From Rana temporaria (lineage: Eukaryota; Chordata; Amphibia; Anura; Ranidae), in the NCBI RefSeq assembly GCF_905171775.1, contig NC_053494.1, positions 52,987,749 through 53,051,748 of the forward strand: DNA of 64,000 bases, read 5' to 3'. Within the stretch, counting starts at the first letter, position 1, and the number at the start of each line of letters is the position of its first letter. Shown here piece by piece: positions 1 through 11,578 of this stretch. The translations under genes and the position numbers were made by a program. The notes below the pieces were generated by a model, which ran no database searches, was not told the DNA's origin, and was given only the letters and a program-made list of their open reading frames with translations.

Positions 1-800
1 AGACCTGGCGAGTGTCCTAGAACTTTACCCATTTTTCCGTGTGTCACGCATAGGGCTGGTTTATATTTGCCACCTCAAAAAAGCTCCTGCTCCTTTTTGG
101 GCGACAAGCTTAGCGCCAATTTTAAACGCGTGTTCTGCCATGCGACAATCATGAAAGATTTGCACTGCATTTTAGGTGCCATTAACAATAAATGAACCCA
201 ACCGCATGTCGCACCTTTTGCTGCAATTTGGAAACGTAGGCAGATGTGTTTGGAAAGCATTACTAGCCGAGATGATAACACCGCTAAACATTTTTTTAAC
301 ATGTCACAAATGCATCAAAAAAGGTCCATTAATGGACGCTCGAATGAGCCCTAAAGTAAATCTCTTACCAAACACATACTTATAGATTTTGACTGCATAT
401 GGAATAGTTGGAACCCCAGTCAAGTGATTTTGCTATCCATTACCCCATTAGAGAGCCTTCCTTTAATTCACTTTCTGTCCCAGTGACAATGTTGTATCAT
501 CAACAGGAAGGGAAGTAACATTTTTCAATTGTATTCTGACAGCTACACCTGCCACTGCAGTCACTGATCGAGAAACATTTTCCATCACCCCCGCGGCATA
601 CGTTTCTAAAACAATTGACTTTTGAGTTCTGACATAGTGACTGTCACACATTGATTGACATTTGGGCAGTCCCTGCTTTAAGCTAGCCATACAGTAATGC
701 AGGTCATAGACAGTGAAAATGTCTTTCCTGCAGCCGCTAGCCATAATCGCAAGTAAATTTGACAGGCTGGTTGTACCCAAGTTGATCAATTGATAAATTT
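1..800. other. Unassigned sequence with short open frames
   Basis: Minus-strand open frames at 463-807 (114 codons) and 75-302 (75 codons) show no family I recognise. They are separated by stops. A decayed gene copy is possible, but nothing in the residues supports a name. I see no splice or promoter pattern. Confidence 0.3.
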
Positions 801-1237
801 GGTACATTCAGCTCGAATTTCCGCCGGTTCAGCAGATTCAAACCGTTTATGGTCAGCCTTATACATTTTCTAGTTCAGCCGGCAGATTAAACAAAACAAT
901 CAAACCAATTCCTCGATCCATGCTATCCAGTGCAGATGGACTAATGATCTGCTACAGCTATTTTACTTTGACAGCCATCTCTGCTGGTTATCAAAATACT
1001 CATCCAAATGGATGCAGCCACTCTTCAGCTGACAATTATCTGCCTGGCTGCTTTGATTTTTCGATTAATCAATGTCGGAATAGGAGGGTGTGACAGGACC
1101 ACCGATTGATCGAATTTTTGGCTGGCTCATCGGGAAGCAGCCAATGTGTATACAGTGTATGGCCAGCTTTGGTGGAGAACAGTGGAGGCTGGTGCTCAAA
1201 ATTTTGGGGGGGCGCAAACGGAAAAAAAAATTGCATC

Positions 1238-1602
1238 CTCACTGTGCCCATCAAATGCAGCCACTGTGCCATCAATTGTCACCACTGTGCCATGCCATCA
1301 AACGCAGCCACTGTACCATCAATTGTCACCACTGTGCCATGCCATCAAACGCAGCCACTGTGCCATGCCATTAAACGCAGCCACTGTGCCATGCCATCAA
1401 ACGCAGCCACTGTGCCATGCCATTAAACGCAGCCACTGTGCCATGCCATCAAACGCAGCCACTGTGCCATCAATTGTCACCACTGTGCCCTTTAATTGTC
1501 ACCGATGTGCCCTTTAATTGTCGGCGCTGTGCCCTTTAATTGTCCCCGCTGTGCCTATTGTCGCCACTGTGCCCATTGATGTCGCCGCTGTGCCCTGTAA
1601 AG
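1238..1602. repeat. 26-bp minisatellite
   Basis: About a dozen copies of a unit like GCAGCCACTGTGCCATGCC plus ATCAAAC, degenerating at the right into CACTGTGCCC-TTTAATTGTC variants. It creates three overlapping open frames rich in His, Cys and Pro that are not genes. Confidence 0.9.
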
Positions 1603-1689
1603 TGCCCCTCCCCCCGCCCGGCACTTACCTTTACTGGAGTCAGCCATCCACGTCCCTTGTATATAAGCACTTGTAATCAAAGCATTTTT

Positions 1690-2213
1690 TTACAGAGTAT
1701 AAAAGAGAAGAGAGGCACCTCTAAGTGTAGCAATATGTTGCTAAATGTTATACCTTCATTAAATGTAACCATATTGCTACACAAATGCCCTGTACACACG
1801 ATCGGTTCGTCTGATGAAAACAAACCGATGGATTTTTTCATCAGACATCTGATGAAGCTGACTTTCATCAGTCTTGCCTACACACCATCGGTCAAAAATA
1901 CGATCGTGTCCAACGCGGTGACGTAAAACACAACGACGTGCAGAGAAAAATGAAGTTCAATGCTTCCGAGCATGCGTCGACTTGATTCTGAGCATGCGTG
2001 AATTTTGACCGATGGATTTCCCCACAGACGATCGTTTTTTTCTATCGATTTTTTAACCATACGAAAATTTTAGAACAGGTTCTATTTTTTTTCACCGATG
2101 GGAAAAAAACTGATGGGGCCCACACACGATCGGTTCGTCCGATGAAAACGGTCTATCGAACCGATCGTGTGTACAGGGCATTAGAGGCTCCTCTCTTCTC
2201 TTTTATACTCAGT
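1690..2213. mobile_element. Foldback element with an E-family MITE nested inside
   Basis: Arms AGTATAAAAGAGAAGAGAGG (1697-1716) and its near complement CCTCTCTTCTCTTTTATACT (2191-2210) face each other. The centre is occupied by the MITE at 1786-2180. Confidence 0.7.
1786..2180. mobile_element. E-family MITE (Harbinger-like), copy 1
   Basis: Ends TGCCCTGTACACACGATCGG and CCGATCGTGTGTACAGGGCA form terminal inverted repeats. TTA follows the right end and AAA precedes the left. The centre carries GGTGACGTAAAACAC and two GAGCATGCGT motifs that recur in other E copies. There is no transposase frame. Confidence 0.85.
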
Positions 2214-3084
2214 TGTGACATGACGCTACTCGTATATCAAGGCAAAATGTATTAAAACCTTTTGCTTGTCTTGCAAGACGCACTCAAAACAAGTTACTCT
2301 CAAACCAAGGTTTCACTGTACTTCCTAGAATAGTAAATACAATGAAACTAGGACAAGAAATGAAATCTTCCCAACAAGACACAGATTGAAAAAAAAAATA
2401 CAGAACGTGAGTTTTTAAGCTGGCATTACATGGTTCTGGCTTTTTACGTTCAGCCAATCGGCTGAAGGAAAAAACTGAACAGATTACCCCAATCCAGACA
2501 TTTAATGGAGATGCAGGAATCCTCCTGACTGCATCATTAGATTCTGACAGTGGAACTCCCCCGCTGTCAGAATACACTGATCAGTGCTGCAGACGATTGG
2601 CTGAATGCGCCGATTGAGAAAAAATGTACCAACAAGCCAGTTAATGAGACGTTCTTTATGAATGGAAACGGCCATATTTGGATCGAAATTCGGCCGGTTC
2701 AGCAGTCACTGGAGAAGTTGTTGACCAACTAAACTGTTTCTTACTTAATTTTTTTTTTTTTAAATGGCTAGTGATACACTTGAAGATAATTGAAGAGAAC
2801 TTGTGTGGTTAGCTGTGCTGAGTGATCAGCCAACTTTGCTCATCATGTGAGGCCCCGCATCTCTCAACATCCTAATGCCTGTCACTCAGCAAGTATATCT
2901 AGATTGCCTCAATTATATGACTCCAACTGACAAAAGGCACAACACAGATTATTAGTTATGGCCAGATGATAGAAACGTACATCGTCTTTTCTTTTCATAA
3001 CATATATACAGTGGGTATAGAAAACAATCAACCACAAAAATTATCGCATTTTGTTGCTTTGAAGCCTGAAAGGAAGACAGACAG
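2214..3084. other. Unassigned, low-complexity stretch
   Basis: AT-rich with short homopolymers. The part 2430-2720 shares GGCCGGTTCAGCAG with 825-840, so it may be an old dispersed repeat. There is no gene signal. Confidence 0.4.
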
Positions 3085-3638
3085 GGGTAGATTCAGGTAG
3101 GGGCGCGCACTGCTACGGCGACGCAGCGTACCGTTTTTATGCTACGCCTCCGTAAATTACTTGAGCTACGCTTCATTCACGAAGCATTTGCTCCGTAATT
3201 TGCGGCAGCGTTTCGTAAAAGGGGCCGGCGTAAGCGCGCTTAATTTAAATGATCCCGTAGGGGGCGTAGATCATTTAAATTAGGCGCGTTCCCGACGTGG
3301 ATTGCGGTAAATGACGTCCCAAGGACGTCATTTGCTTCGACGTGAACGTAAATGACGTCCAGCGCCATTCACGATCCACTTACGCAAACAACGTAAATTT
3401 CGACAATCGCGACGCGGGAACGACGTCTATACTTACCATTGGCTGCGCCTCCTAATAGCAGGAGCAGCCTTACGACGAAAGCGACGAACGCAAACGACGT
3501 AAAACACGACCGCCGGGCGCGCGTACGTTTGTGAATCGGCGTGAGTATGCAATTTGCATACTCTACGCTGACAACTACGGGAACGCCACCTAGCGGCCAG
3601 CGTCAGAATGCAGCCTAAGATACGACGGCATAAGAGCC
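3085..3638. mobile_element. F-family MITE, worn copy
   Basis: Shows the F core (AATGACGTCC...GGACGTCATTTG, ACGTAAATTTCGACGCGGG-like) and a worn left end GTAGATTCAGGTAGG. The right terminus is decayed. Confidence 0.7.
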
Positions 3639-3743
3639 TTCATGCTTTACTGTAGGAATGGTGTTATTTGAATGGTGAGCTGTATTGGTATTCCGCCAGA
3701 CATATCGTTTGGTGTTCAGGCCAATTATTACATTTTAGTCTAA

Positions 3744-3883
3744 AGCCTCGTATACACGATCAGAATTTCCGATGGAAAAAGTCAGACTGACTTTTTCCTT
3801 CGGAAATTCCGACCGTGTGTATGCCCCATCGGAATTCCGATGTGATTTTGGTCGGACAAAGGTCTGATCGTGTGTACAGGGCT
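3744..3883. mobile_element. E-family MITE, short copy
   Basis: AGCCTCGTATACACGATCAG at the left and TGATCGTGTGTACAGGGCT at the right, with TAA on both sides. The inside is built from the word GGAATTTCCGA and its complement. Confidence 0.85.
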
Positions 3884-4216
3884 TAATCTGACCATACCAC
3901 CCTTTTCTATGTGGCCTCAGAATCCTCCAGGTACGTTTTGGCAAAGCTTCTTTTGTAAATGCATGTGGCCTTTTCCAAAGAGAGTGGCTTTCTTCTTGCA
4001 ACCCTCCCATACAAGACACATTTGTGGAGAATTTGTAATATTGTTGTCACATGCACACAATGACCACTCTTTCTCATAAATTCCTGCAACTGCTTAAGAG
4101 TTGCTGTAGGCCACTTGGTAGCCTCTCTGACCAGTTTCTACCTGGCTCTTTCACCCAGTTTGGAGATAAGTCCTGATCCAGGGAGAGTCTGTATTGTACC
4201 ATATATCTTCCACGTC

Positions 4217-4762
4217 TTAAAGCGGAGGTTCGCCGGTAAAATGCTGTTTTTACCCTTAGATGGATGCTCATTTAGTCTAGGGGAATCGGCTAGTTGTTTT
4301 AAAATCCGAGCATTACTTACCGATGTAGAGGGCGATCTTCTCCGCCGCTTCCGGGTATGGGTCTTCGGGACTGGGCGTTCCTTCTTGATTGACAGTCTTC
4401 CGACAGGCTTCAGAAAGGCGTCCGACGGTCGCATCCATCGCGTCACGATTATCCGAAAGTAGCCGAACGTCGGTGCGCAGGCGCAGTATAAAGCCGCACC
4501 GACGTTCGGCTTCTTTCGGCTACTCGTGACGCGATGGATGCGACCGTCGGAAGGCTTTCGGAAGCCTGTCGGAAGACTGTCAATCAAGAAGGAACGCCCA
4601 GTCCCGAAGACCCATAACAGGAAGTGGCGGAGAAGATCGCCCTCTACAACGGTAAGTACTGCTCGGATTTTAAAACAACTAGCCGATTCCCCTAGACTAA
4701 ATGAGCATCCATCTAAGGGTAAAAGAGCAAAAACTGCATTTATGGGTGAACTCCCGCTTTAA
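4217..4762. mobile_element. L-type TTAA foldback with arms of about 250 bp
   Basis: TTAA at both ends. The left arm from AAAGCGGAGGTTCGCC runs for roughly 250 bases and returns almost perfectly as the right arm ending GGTGAACTCCCGCTTT, with a centre near 4470-4510. RNA across it would form one long hairpin. Confidence 0.9.
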
Positions 4763-5204
4763 TAATACATTTCACTGTGCTTCTAGGCATTGATAAAGCC
4801 TTTGAATTTTTTTTTGTATCCATCTCCTGACTTCTGCCTGTCCACAACTTTATCCCGGAGATATTTTGACAGTGCCTTGCCACCTATAGTCGATTGTTTG
4901 CTTCAGGGACTGAAATGCTCCAGGAAAGCTTTTCTATGCTGAGTTAATCAAAACCCACGGCTGAACACAGTTGAAAGTCAAATGGCTTTGTGTGCCATTG
5001 AGAAGGTGATTAGCTATACCTGATTGGGTTTACAAGTAATTTTTAGGAGGGGGGGTAATTCCTTTTCCAACTCTGTAAAGTAAATACAGCTGGATAAAAC
5101 AAAAACTGGGTCTGTCTTCATTTCAGGCTGCAAAGCGACTGATTCTTTTCTATACCAATTGTACTTTTTATGTCTTTTTAGACAATTAAAATGTTAGCGT
5201 ACAG

Positions 5205-5389
5205 CAGTGTTTCTCAATTCCAGTCCTCAGGCCCCCCCAACAGGTCAGGTTTTCAGGATTTCCATTATTTTGCACAGGTGATTTGATCAGTTTCACTGCC
5301 TTAGTAATCACCACAGCCGTTTCATCTGAGGGAAATCCTGAAAACATGACCTGTTGGGGGGGCCTGAGGACTGGAATTGAGAAACACTG
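5205..5389. mobile_element. hAT MITE with perfect 8-bp target duplication
   Basis: 185 bp. GCGTACAG (5197-5204 and 5390-5397) flanks CAGTGTTTCTCAATTCCAG and its inverted copy CTGGAATTGAGAAACACTG. An 8-bp duplication and CAGTG ends are hallmarks of hAT. Confidence 0.95.
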
Positions 5390-5524
5390 GCGTACAGACA
5401 CCCCGCAAATATTTATGGCAGCTTATCATTCCTTAGTTGAAATAGCTACATACATTTTATTTCTTTATTTGCACCTAGTGATTTTGCGAATAACACATTT
5501 CCTGTTCCTGTATGACTACACTTA

Positions 5525-5877
5525 TGCCGCGTACACATGAACGGATTTTCCATTGGAAAAAAATCAGATGTTTTTTCCGACGGAATTACGCTCAAGCTTG
5601 GGTTGCATACACACGGTCACACAAAATTCCAACCGTCAAGAATACGGTGACGTACAGCACTACGACAAGCGTCTACTTGATTCTGAGCATGCATGGTTTT
5701 TAGTGCGTCGGAATTGCATACAAGCGGATTTTCCCGAAAAATAGAGAACCTGCTCTCTATCTAAGTTCGTCGGAAATTCCGATAGAAAAAGTCCAATGGG
5801 GCATACACACGGTCGGAATATCCGACGAAAAGCTCCATCTGACATTTTCCATCGGAAATTCCGACCGTGTGTCCGCT
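5525..5877. mobile_element. E-family MITE
   Basis: Starts TGCCGCGTACACATGAACGG after TTA and ends ACCGTGTGTCCGCT before TTA. It contains ACGGTGACGTACAGCAC and GAGCATGCATGG from the shared E core. The subterminal word is CGGAAATTCCGA. Confidence 0.85.
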
Positions 5878-6178
5878 TTAATAGTGAATTCACACTTGTG
5901 AATGCACCTGCAGTCCAATTACAATGAAAGCAATAGGGGGCTGCCGGCTCCCGCAGCTAATAGTGCCCACTCACATGTAATCGTCCATGCAGCAATCACA
6001 TGCAAGTGATCGGCCCTGGACGTAGATTGCAACCATCCTCACCAGCCTTTAAATGATACTGTCAGTGAAAAACTGGAAGGATCACCAGTAAAATATAGGC
6101 ATCCTGTCAAAAACCCAGTGCTGCCAGGTAAAGGTGCAGACTGGTCCATAATTTGATCCATTTTCAGTTTAAAGGGGA

Positions 6179-6642
6179 GTTCCACCCACAATTTCACTTT
6201 TTAAATATAAATACCCCTGTAATACACAAGCTTAATGTATTCTAGTAAAGTTAGTCTGTAAACTAAGGTCCGTTTTGTTAGGTTGTTACAGCATTTAAAT
6301 AGTTTATAATCTAGAAATAGACCGTGGCCATCTTAAGTGTGGGCATCATGAAGCCAGACTGTATGACTTCCTGGATTTCAGCTTTGCTTATCTCGCACAT
6401 GCTCAGTGCACAAGCAATGTAATAGGTTTCAGTCAGGTTTGCAAGGACTACTGGGAAACATGATGCCTATCCCAGAAACCCTTGCAAATAGCCTAGGCAA
6501 ATAAGGAGGAGGAAGTAATGAAGGACTACAAAATAAAGGTATTTACAAGCAACAAATTAAATAAAAATTGTCCATTCTGAACACTGAGATTAGAGCATGC
6601 AGCACAGACAAACATAAAAAAATGGGTGGAACTCCACTTTAA
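6179..6642. mobile_element. L-family TTAA foldback
   Basis: TTAA, then AAGGGGAGTTCCACCC at the left, GGGTGGAACTCCACTT at the right, then TTAA. The interior has no open frame. Confidence 0.85.
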
Positions 6643-6959
6643 AGAGATAGTGTTGCATTAGAAATATCTTGTATGTTCATTGGCCATGGAGGGTAAATGA
6701 CAATTTTCCTCTCTAGCCACCAAGAATACAATTGCCATAAAAATGTAAATACAATACACAAATACAAACTCAGAGAGGATTACGATTTTAATTTAGGATA
6801 ACTTTAATAATAATGACGGATACAGCTTTGTAAATTGAGACAAAAAAGAGCTCAATTGGGTAGAAAATAAGCGGATGAAGTGATTTTAGCCCCCCCTAAA
6901 CATCTTAGTCATAAGAGAACCGATGTACACCTACACAACTGTTCCCTGTGACCCAACCA

Positions 6960-7240
6960 TGCAGGTTGCCCCTGCTAACCGCTCCTCAGGAAAATGCTAG
7001 TAGCTTGGCTGTCACACTGACCCGCTAACTTTGAGGGGCCGGACTGTGGCCAGTGGGAGTAAAAAAGGTCCTGACGTCAGTGGGAATAAACATTGGTTTC
7101 ATTGAGAGGAACTGTGCTCCATCATTGGTGTCACTGGGGGGAAAATTACGCCCCATAGTTGGTATTAGTGGATGAAATATTGCCGAAAACGGGCAAAGGG
7201 CCACATCTGGCCCCCCAAGCCTGCAGTTTGGAGACCACTG
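6960..7240. mobile_element. hAT-like fragment
   Basis: Only the right end is clear: GGCCCCCCAAGCCTGCAGTTTGGAGACCACTG, of which TTTGGAGACCACTG looks like a hAT terminal repeat. No matching left end is visible. Confidence 0.5.
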
Positions 7241-7430
7241 AAGTCTGAGGATCAGTATAAGAGACAGATTACTTGCATTTTCAGAAGGTCACCAATAGCA
7301 CCAAAGTAGATCTGTCATGTCAGGTTTAGGAAGATGAATTAATGGTATGATGGCTAATCAAGTCCATTCATTATCTTCCTGAAAAAACGGATACAAGTCC
7401 CCTAGTTATGGAAATGATGCCATACTTATA

Positions 7431-7676
7431 TTAAAGTGGTTGTTAACTCTTACAGACCACTTTAATCTACAGGTAAGCCTAGATTAAGGCTCCAAGAAAT
7501 ATCTCCTTAACCACTTAACCCCCGGACCATATTGCTGATCAAAGACCAGAGCACTTTTTGCGATTCGGCACTGCGTCAGTATAACTGCGGCGGCTAGTCG
7601 GCAAGGAGTTAAAGTCTGCTTTGTAAAATAAAATAAATCACACACAAACAGGCTGAAAGTGGTTGTTAAAGGCACT
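7431..7676. mobile_element. K-family TTAA element interrupted by a minimal A element
   Basis: Begins TTAAAGTGGTTGTTAACTC. The 106-bp A copy at 7507-7612 sits inside it. The right end is not clear. Confidence 0.6.
7507..7612. mobile_element. A-family TTAA element reduced to its two ends
   Basis: TTAACCACTTAACCCCCGGACC at the left and CTAGTCGGCAAGGAGTTAA at the right, joined after about 65 bases. This is an extreme internal deletion of a ~970-bp element. Confidence 0.85.
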
Positions 7677-8084
7677 AGATTTTTTTTATCTTAATGCATT
7701 CCATGCATTAAGATAAAAAGCCTCCTGTGTGCAGCAGTTCCCCTCAGCCCCCCTAACACTTACCTGAGGTTCTTCTAGATCCAGCAATGTTGCAGGAGTT
7801 GTTTCGGCTGCCTGTGACTCCCCTGCTCATTGGCTGAGACAACAGCACGGCGCCTTTGGCTCCTGCTGCTGTCAATCAATGTCAGTCAGCCAATGAGGAG
7901 ATAAAGATGGCAGGGCCGGGATTGCAGCTCTGTGTCTGAATGGACACAGGGAACTGAGGCTGAACTGAAGCTTCTTGCTGTGGAGGCACTCAACAGGAGG
8001 GAGGGGCCAGGAGAGCCAGTGGGGGACCCAAGAAGAGGAGGATCTGGGCTGCTCTGTGCAAATCACAGCCCAAAATCAAGGTAA
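7661..8084. mobile_element. K-family element
   Basis: AAAGTGGTTGTTAAAGG followed by the palindrome CTTAATGCATTCCATGCATTAAG. The right half (GACCCAAGAAGAGGAGGATC) matches the copy at 33997-34468. Confidence 0.7.
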
Positions 8085-8422
8085 TCCCATGGGCATAGTT
8101 CACATCATTGCAGTTAAAAAGTAGAGCATACTGCGTTTTTCTGCACTGCAAATGCAAGGAACACGTTACGAAAGCGCTTCAAACGCGCTGCACTGCGCCC
8201 TTTAAGCCAAGCCCAAAAACACATTAAAAAAATGCACTGCAAATGCAGTGCTAAGTACAGCACAAAACGCATTCAAGCACGCGTCAAATGCATGTATACA
8301 TGCAGTTCTGTGCGGTTTCTGGTGTGAGGGCCCTTAGGGTACAATTGACATGGCAGTTTATCAGTGGTCAGGGGAGGTCAGTAGATTCTTGCCGGCAGTT
8401 GTGAACACTTCCTACACACACT

Positions 8423-9159
8423 GGCCCAGATTCAAGAAGCAATTGCGCCTGTGTAACCATAGGTTACACGGCGCAATTGCTTACTTGCTCCGGCGTAGCG
8501 AATGCTCCTGATTCAGGAACATCGCTACGCCGACTGCAGCCTAAAATCTGCGTGGCATAAGGCTCTTATGCCACGCAGATTTTAGGCTGCATTCTAGCGA
8601 TGACTGCTAGGGGGCGCTCCCATTGTGATCTGTTCATAGTATGCAAATTGCATACTAACACCGATTCACAACGTTGCGCGAGCCCTGCGTACGCAAATTA
8701 CGTAGTTTGCGTACGTTGGGTTTCGCGTAACGTTACACATCCTAATAGCAGGCGCAGCCAATGCTATAGGCTACCCACGTTCCCGCGTCGCGAGATTTAA
8801 AATCTACGTTGTTTGCGTAAGTGATTCGTGAATGGCGCTGGACGCCATTCACGTTCACTCTGAAGCAAATGACGTCATTGCGACGTCATTTGCCGCAATG
8901 CACATCGGGAAAGTTTCCCGGCGGAGCATGCGCTCTACGCTCGGCGCGGGAGCGCGCCTAATTTAAATGATTCCCGCCCCCGGCGGGATCATTTACATTG
9001 CGCGCGCTTACGCCGGGCAATTTTGCCGGCGCGCCCTCGCAATTTACGGAGCTACTGCTCCGTGAATCGAGGGCAGCGCAAAATATTTGTGTGGGCGCAG
9101 GGCAAAATCGTTGCCCTGTGCCTCCGCAAATAAAGCGCAAATGTACCTGAATCTGGCCC
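8423..9159. mobile_element. F-family MITE with ACT target duplication
   Basis: GGCCCAGATTCAAGAAGC to CCTGAATCTGGCCC, with ACT on both sides (8420-8422, 9160-9162). The core has GACGTCATTTGC and TTGCGTAAGTGATTCGTGAATGG-like segments shared by all F copies. Confidence 0.92.
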
Positions 9160-9443
9160 ACTGTGTGTGAACAGCTGCAGCTGTCAGTAGCGGCTGTCAG
9201 ATTTGCACTCTACCAATCACACTGTTTGCATGTAACTGTTCATCTGAGTGGTGACATGTGAATAGAGCATCCGGCCGACTCTGGAAGCAGACAGCGTGCA
9301 TACAGGATTAGCGTTTCTGCACAATTTTGGCACAAAAACTGTCTGCAGCTAATTGACCACTTTGTATGTGGCCATAGCACAGAATGTTACTGCATCTAGA
9401 GGTGACAAACTATACACGGCTAAACTGCCATGTGAGTGTAGCC
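9160..9443. other. Unassigned spacer
   Basis: No open frame or repeat that I can pair within the window. Confidence 0.3.
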
Positions 9444-9777
9444 TTAAAGGGGTTGTAAAGGTTTGTTTTTTATTTTCTAAATAGATTCCTTTAAGCTAGT
9501 GCATTGTTGGTTCACTTACCTTTTCCTTCCATTTCCCTTCTAAATGTTGTTTTCTTTGTCTGAATTTCTCACTTCCTGTTCCTCCTTAGTAAGCTGTTCT
9601 GGCTGACTAACCACCAGCCAGATGATGGTGGAAAGCTTACTGAGGAGAAACAGGAAGTAAGAAATTCAGACAAAAAAAAATAAAAAAATGTAAGGAAAAG
9701 GTAAGTGAACCAACAATGCACTAGCTTAAAGGAACCTATTTAGAAAATAAAAAACAAACCTTTACAACCCCCTTTAA
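9444..9777. mobile_element. G-family TTAA foldback (near-perfect palindrome)
   Basis: Arms GGGGTTGTAAAGGTTTG...TAAGCTAGTGCATTGTTGG and its inverted copy, with TTAA outside. The arms are about 140 bp. Confidence 0.92.
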
Positions 9778-10207
9778 GTCAAGACAATGCCCAAATTTAA
9801 AGCGTCACTAAACCCACATCATAAAAACTATCAACAAATGGTGTATTACATGCTGTTCATACTCAGTCACTATGAGATTCATTTTCTGTATTCTGCCTGG
9901 GTGATTCTGCGGTTATCTATCTCCCCCTTCTGTTCATGTCCCCAATTCAGCTAGGGATTTTGCAGCTGTGGTGGCAACTCTGCACATGCTCTGCTTTCAG
10001 TGAGCTTCTATGTTGAGCATTTCCTTCCTATCACATCTGAGCAGCCCATTTGACTATAGAGTCACACATGTGGGCATTTACACAGTGATAAATAACAGCT
10101 CACTCCTTCCCTCCTCCTCCATGCCCACTAATCAGCTAAACACAATGGGGGCGGGATATTACATGTACAACCACTTTAATGGAGGCTCCACCTCCCTCTT
10201 ATTCTAA

Positions 10208-10543
10208 GGCCCCGTTCACACCTAGGCGTATATACGCCTGTAGTGTGAACGCCGCTGCCGCCCCGACACGCCAGAGGGATGCTTTAGCATTGCCCTCTAT
10301 GGAGATGGTTCACATCTCCACGCCGGACGCCTGCCGCCTGAAAAAAGGTCCCGGACCTTTTTTTCAGGCGTCTTTCGGCGTTCGGCTAGGAGATGTGAAC
10401 CGTCTCCATAGAGGGGGTCACAGGCTGCATTCACAATCGCGGCGTTTTGTCGCCGCGAATCGCGGTACAAAGCGCCGCTATTTGCCGCCGCAATTCGCGG
10501 GACAAAACGCCGCGATTCAGTACGCTATAGTGTGAATGCAGCC
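10208..10543. mobile_element. C-family MITE (Harbinger-like)
   Basis: Left GGCCCCGTTCACACCTAGGCG after TAA, right TAGTGTGAATGCAGCC. Inside are mirrored GGTTCACATCTCC / GGAGATGTGAACC and repeated GCGGCGTTTTG words. Confidence 0.82.
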
Positions 10544-10619
10544 TTCGACACAGGCTGGAGGGGTGTGACTGGCAAATCCACCCACACCATGTTATTGCAA
10601 AAAATAAAGAATTTCGAAT

Positions 10620-11108
10620 ACTATGGTTTATCGGCGTATACCGCACACTTGTTTTGGCAAAATCGTGGGTGCGCGATATACGCCGATACCCGCACCGAGT
10701 TTGAACCACTGTGCCGGCATATACCGAGCGCAGTACACTCGGGTATAGTCGGGCAGGCTCGGCTCCTCTCGCGGTCACGTCCTGGATGTACAGGACGTGA
10801 CCACGAGAGGAGCCGAGCCTGCCCGACTATACCCGAGTGTACTGCGCTCGGTATATGCCGGCGCAGTGGTTCAAACTCAGCACGGGAAGCGGGGATCGAG
10901 CGGGGAAGACACCGCAGAAGGACGCCGGACCCGACGAGGAGGACACCACCGAAGCCGCAGACGGACGCCGGACCCGACGAGGCCGCCGATGGACGCCGCA
11001 CAAGACACCAAAACTGTAAGTACTAAAATGTTTTTTTACAGGAATGCAGGTCCACTTTAGGGGTGCGCGCTATACGCCGGAGAGCGCAATACCCCGATAA
11101 ATACGGTA
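10620..11108. mobile_element. H-family element with an ~84-bp-arm hairpin
   Basis: Ends TATGGTTTATCGGCGTATAC and CCCCGATAAATACGGTATA. Inside, arms 10701-10784 and 10791-10873 are nearly perfect complements (for example GTACACTCGGGTATAGTCGG) around a 6-base loop. Confidence 0.9.
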
Positions 11109-11578
11109 TATATTTGTATCAACAATTTAAAAATGTATTCATATTAATTACCTTCGCTCTGTTTTCCAAAGGGTGTTTTTTTTATTTTGAACATGTGACC
11201 AGCAGCAGAGGGCTAGAAGTGCCCCCTGCTTATAGTTCCCTGCAAACAGGCTGGGACAGAGCTACTTTAATAAAAAAATAAAAAACATCTACATGCCATC
11301 ATCAACGTACAGAAATAGAAGCGAAAATTAATATTTAAAAAGTGTGTGTTTAGTATCACTTAACTCCAAACCACCTTATCACCCTCATTTCTATACCCTG
11401 CATGAAACAGCTTGTAATACTCCCTGCGATGACATCACCAGGCTTGGGAAAAGTCTTGTAGGGGCAGCTGCTGGAAGTTCAGAAAATGTAGACAAGCCCA
11501 GGAAGTACATCTCTCAAGAGCCCTTTCCATGCACACAGTGTGTTGGGATGCACTTGAGAGTCAATTCAGCAGCATTGA
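11109..11578. other. Unassigned spacer
   Basis: AT-rich and without a gene. Two short open frames show no known family. Confidence 0.3.

Noticed and set aside
463..807. 114-codon minus-strand frame near the window start
   Set aside because: I could not recognise any family, and the neighbouring frames are broken. It is left as unassigned sequence.
1106..1517. Cys/His-rich frames that look like zinc-finger repeats
   Set aside because: The period is 26 bp, so the frame rotates between units, and Cys/His spacing is not that of zinc fingers.
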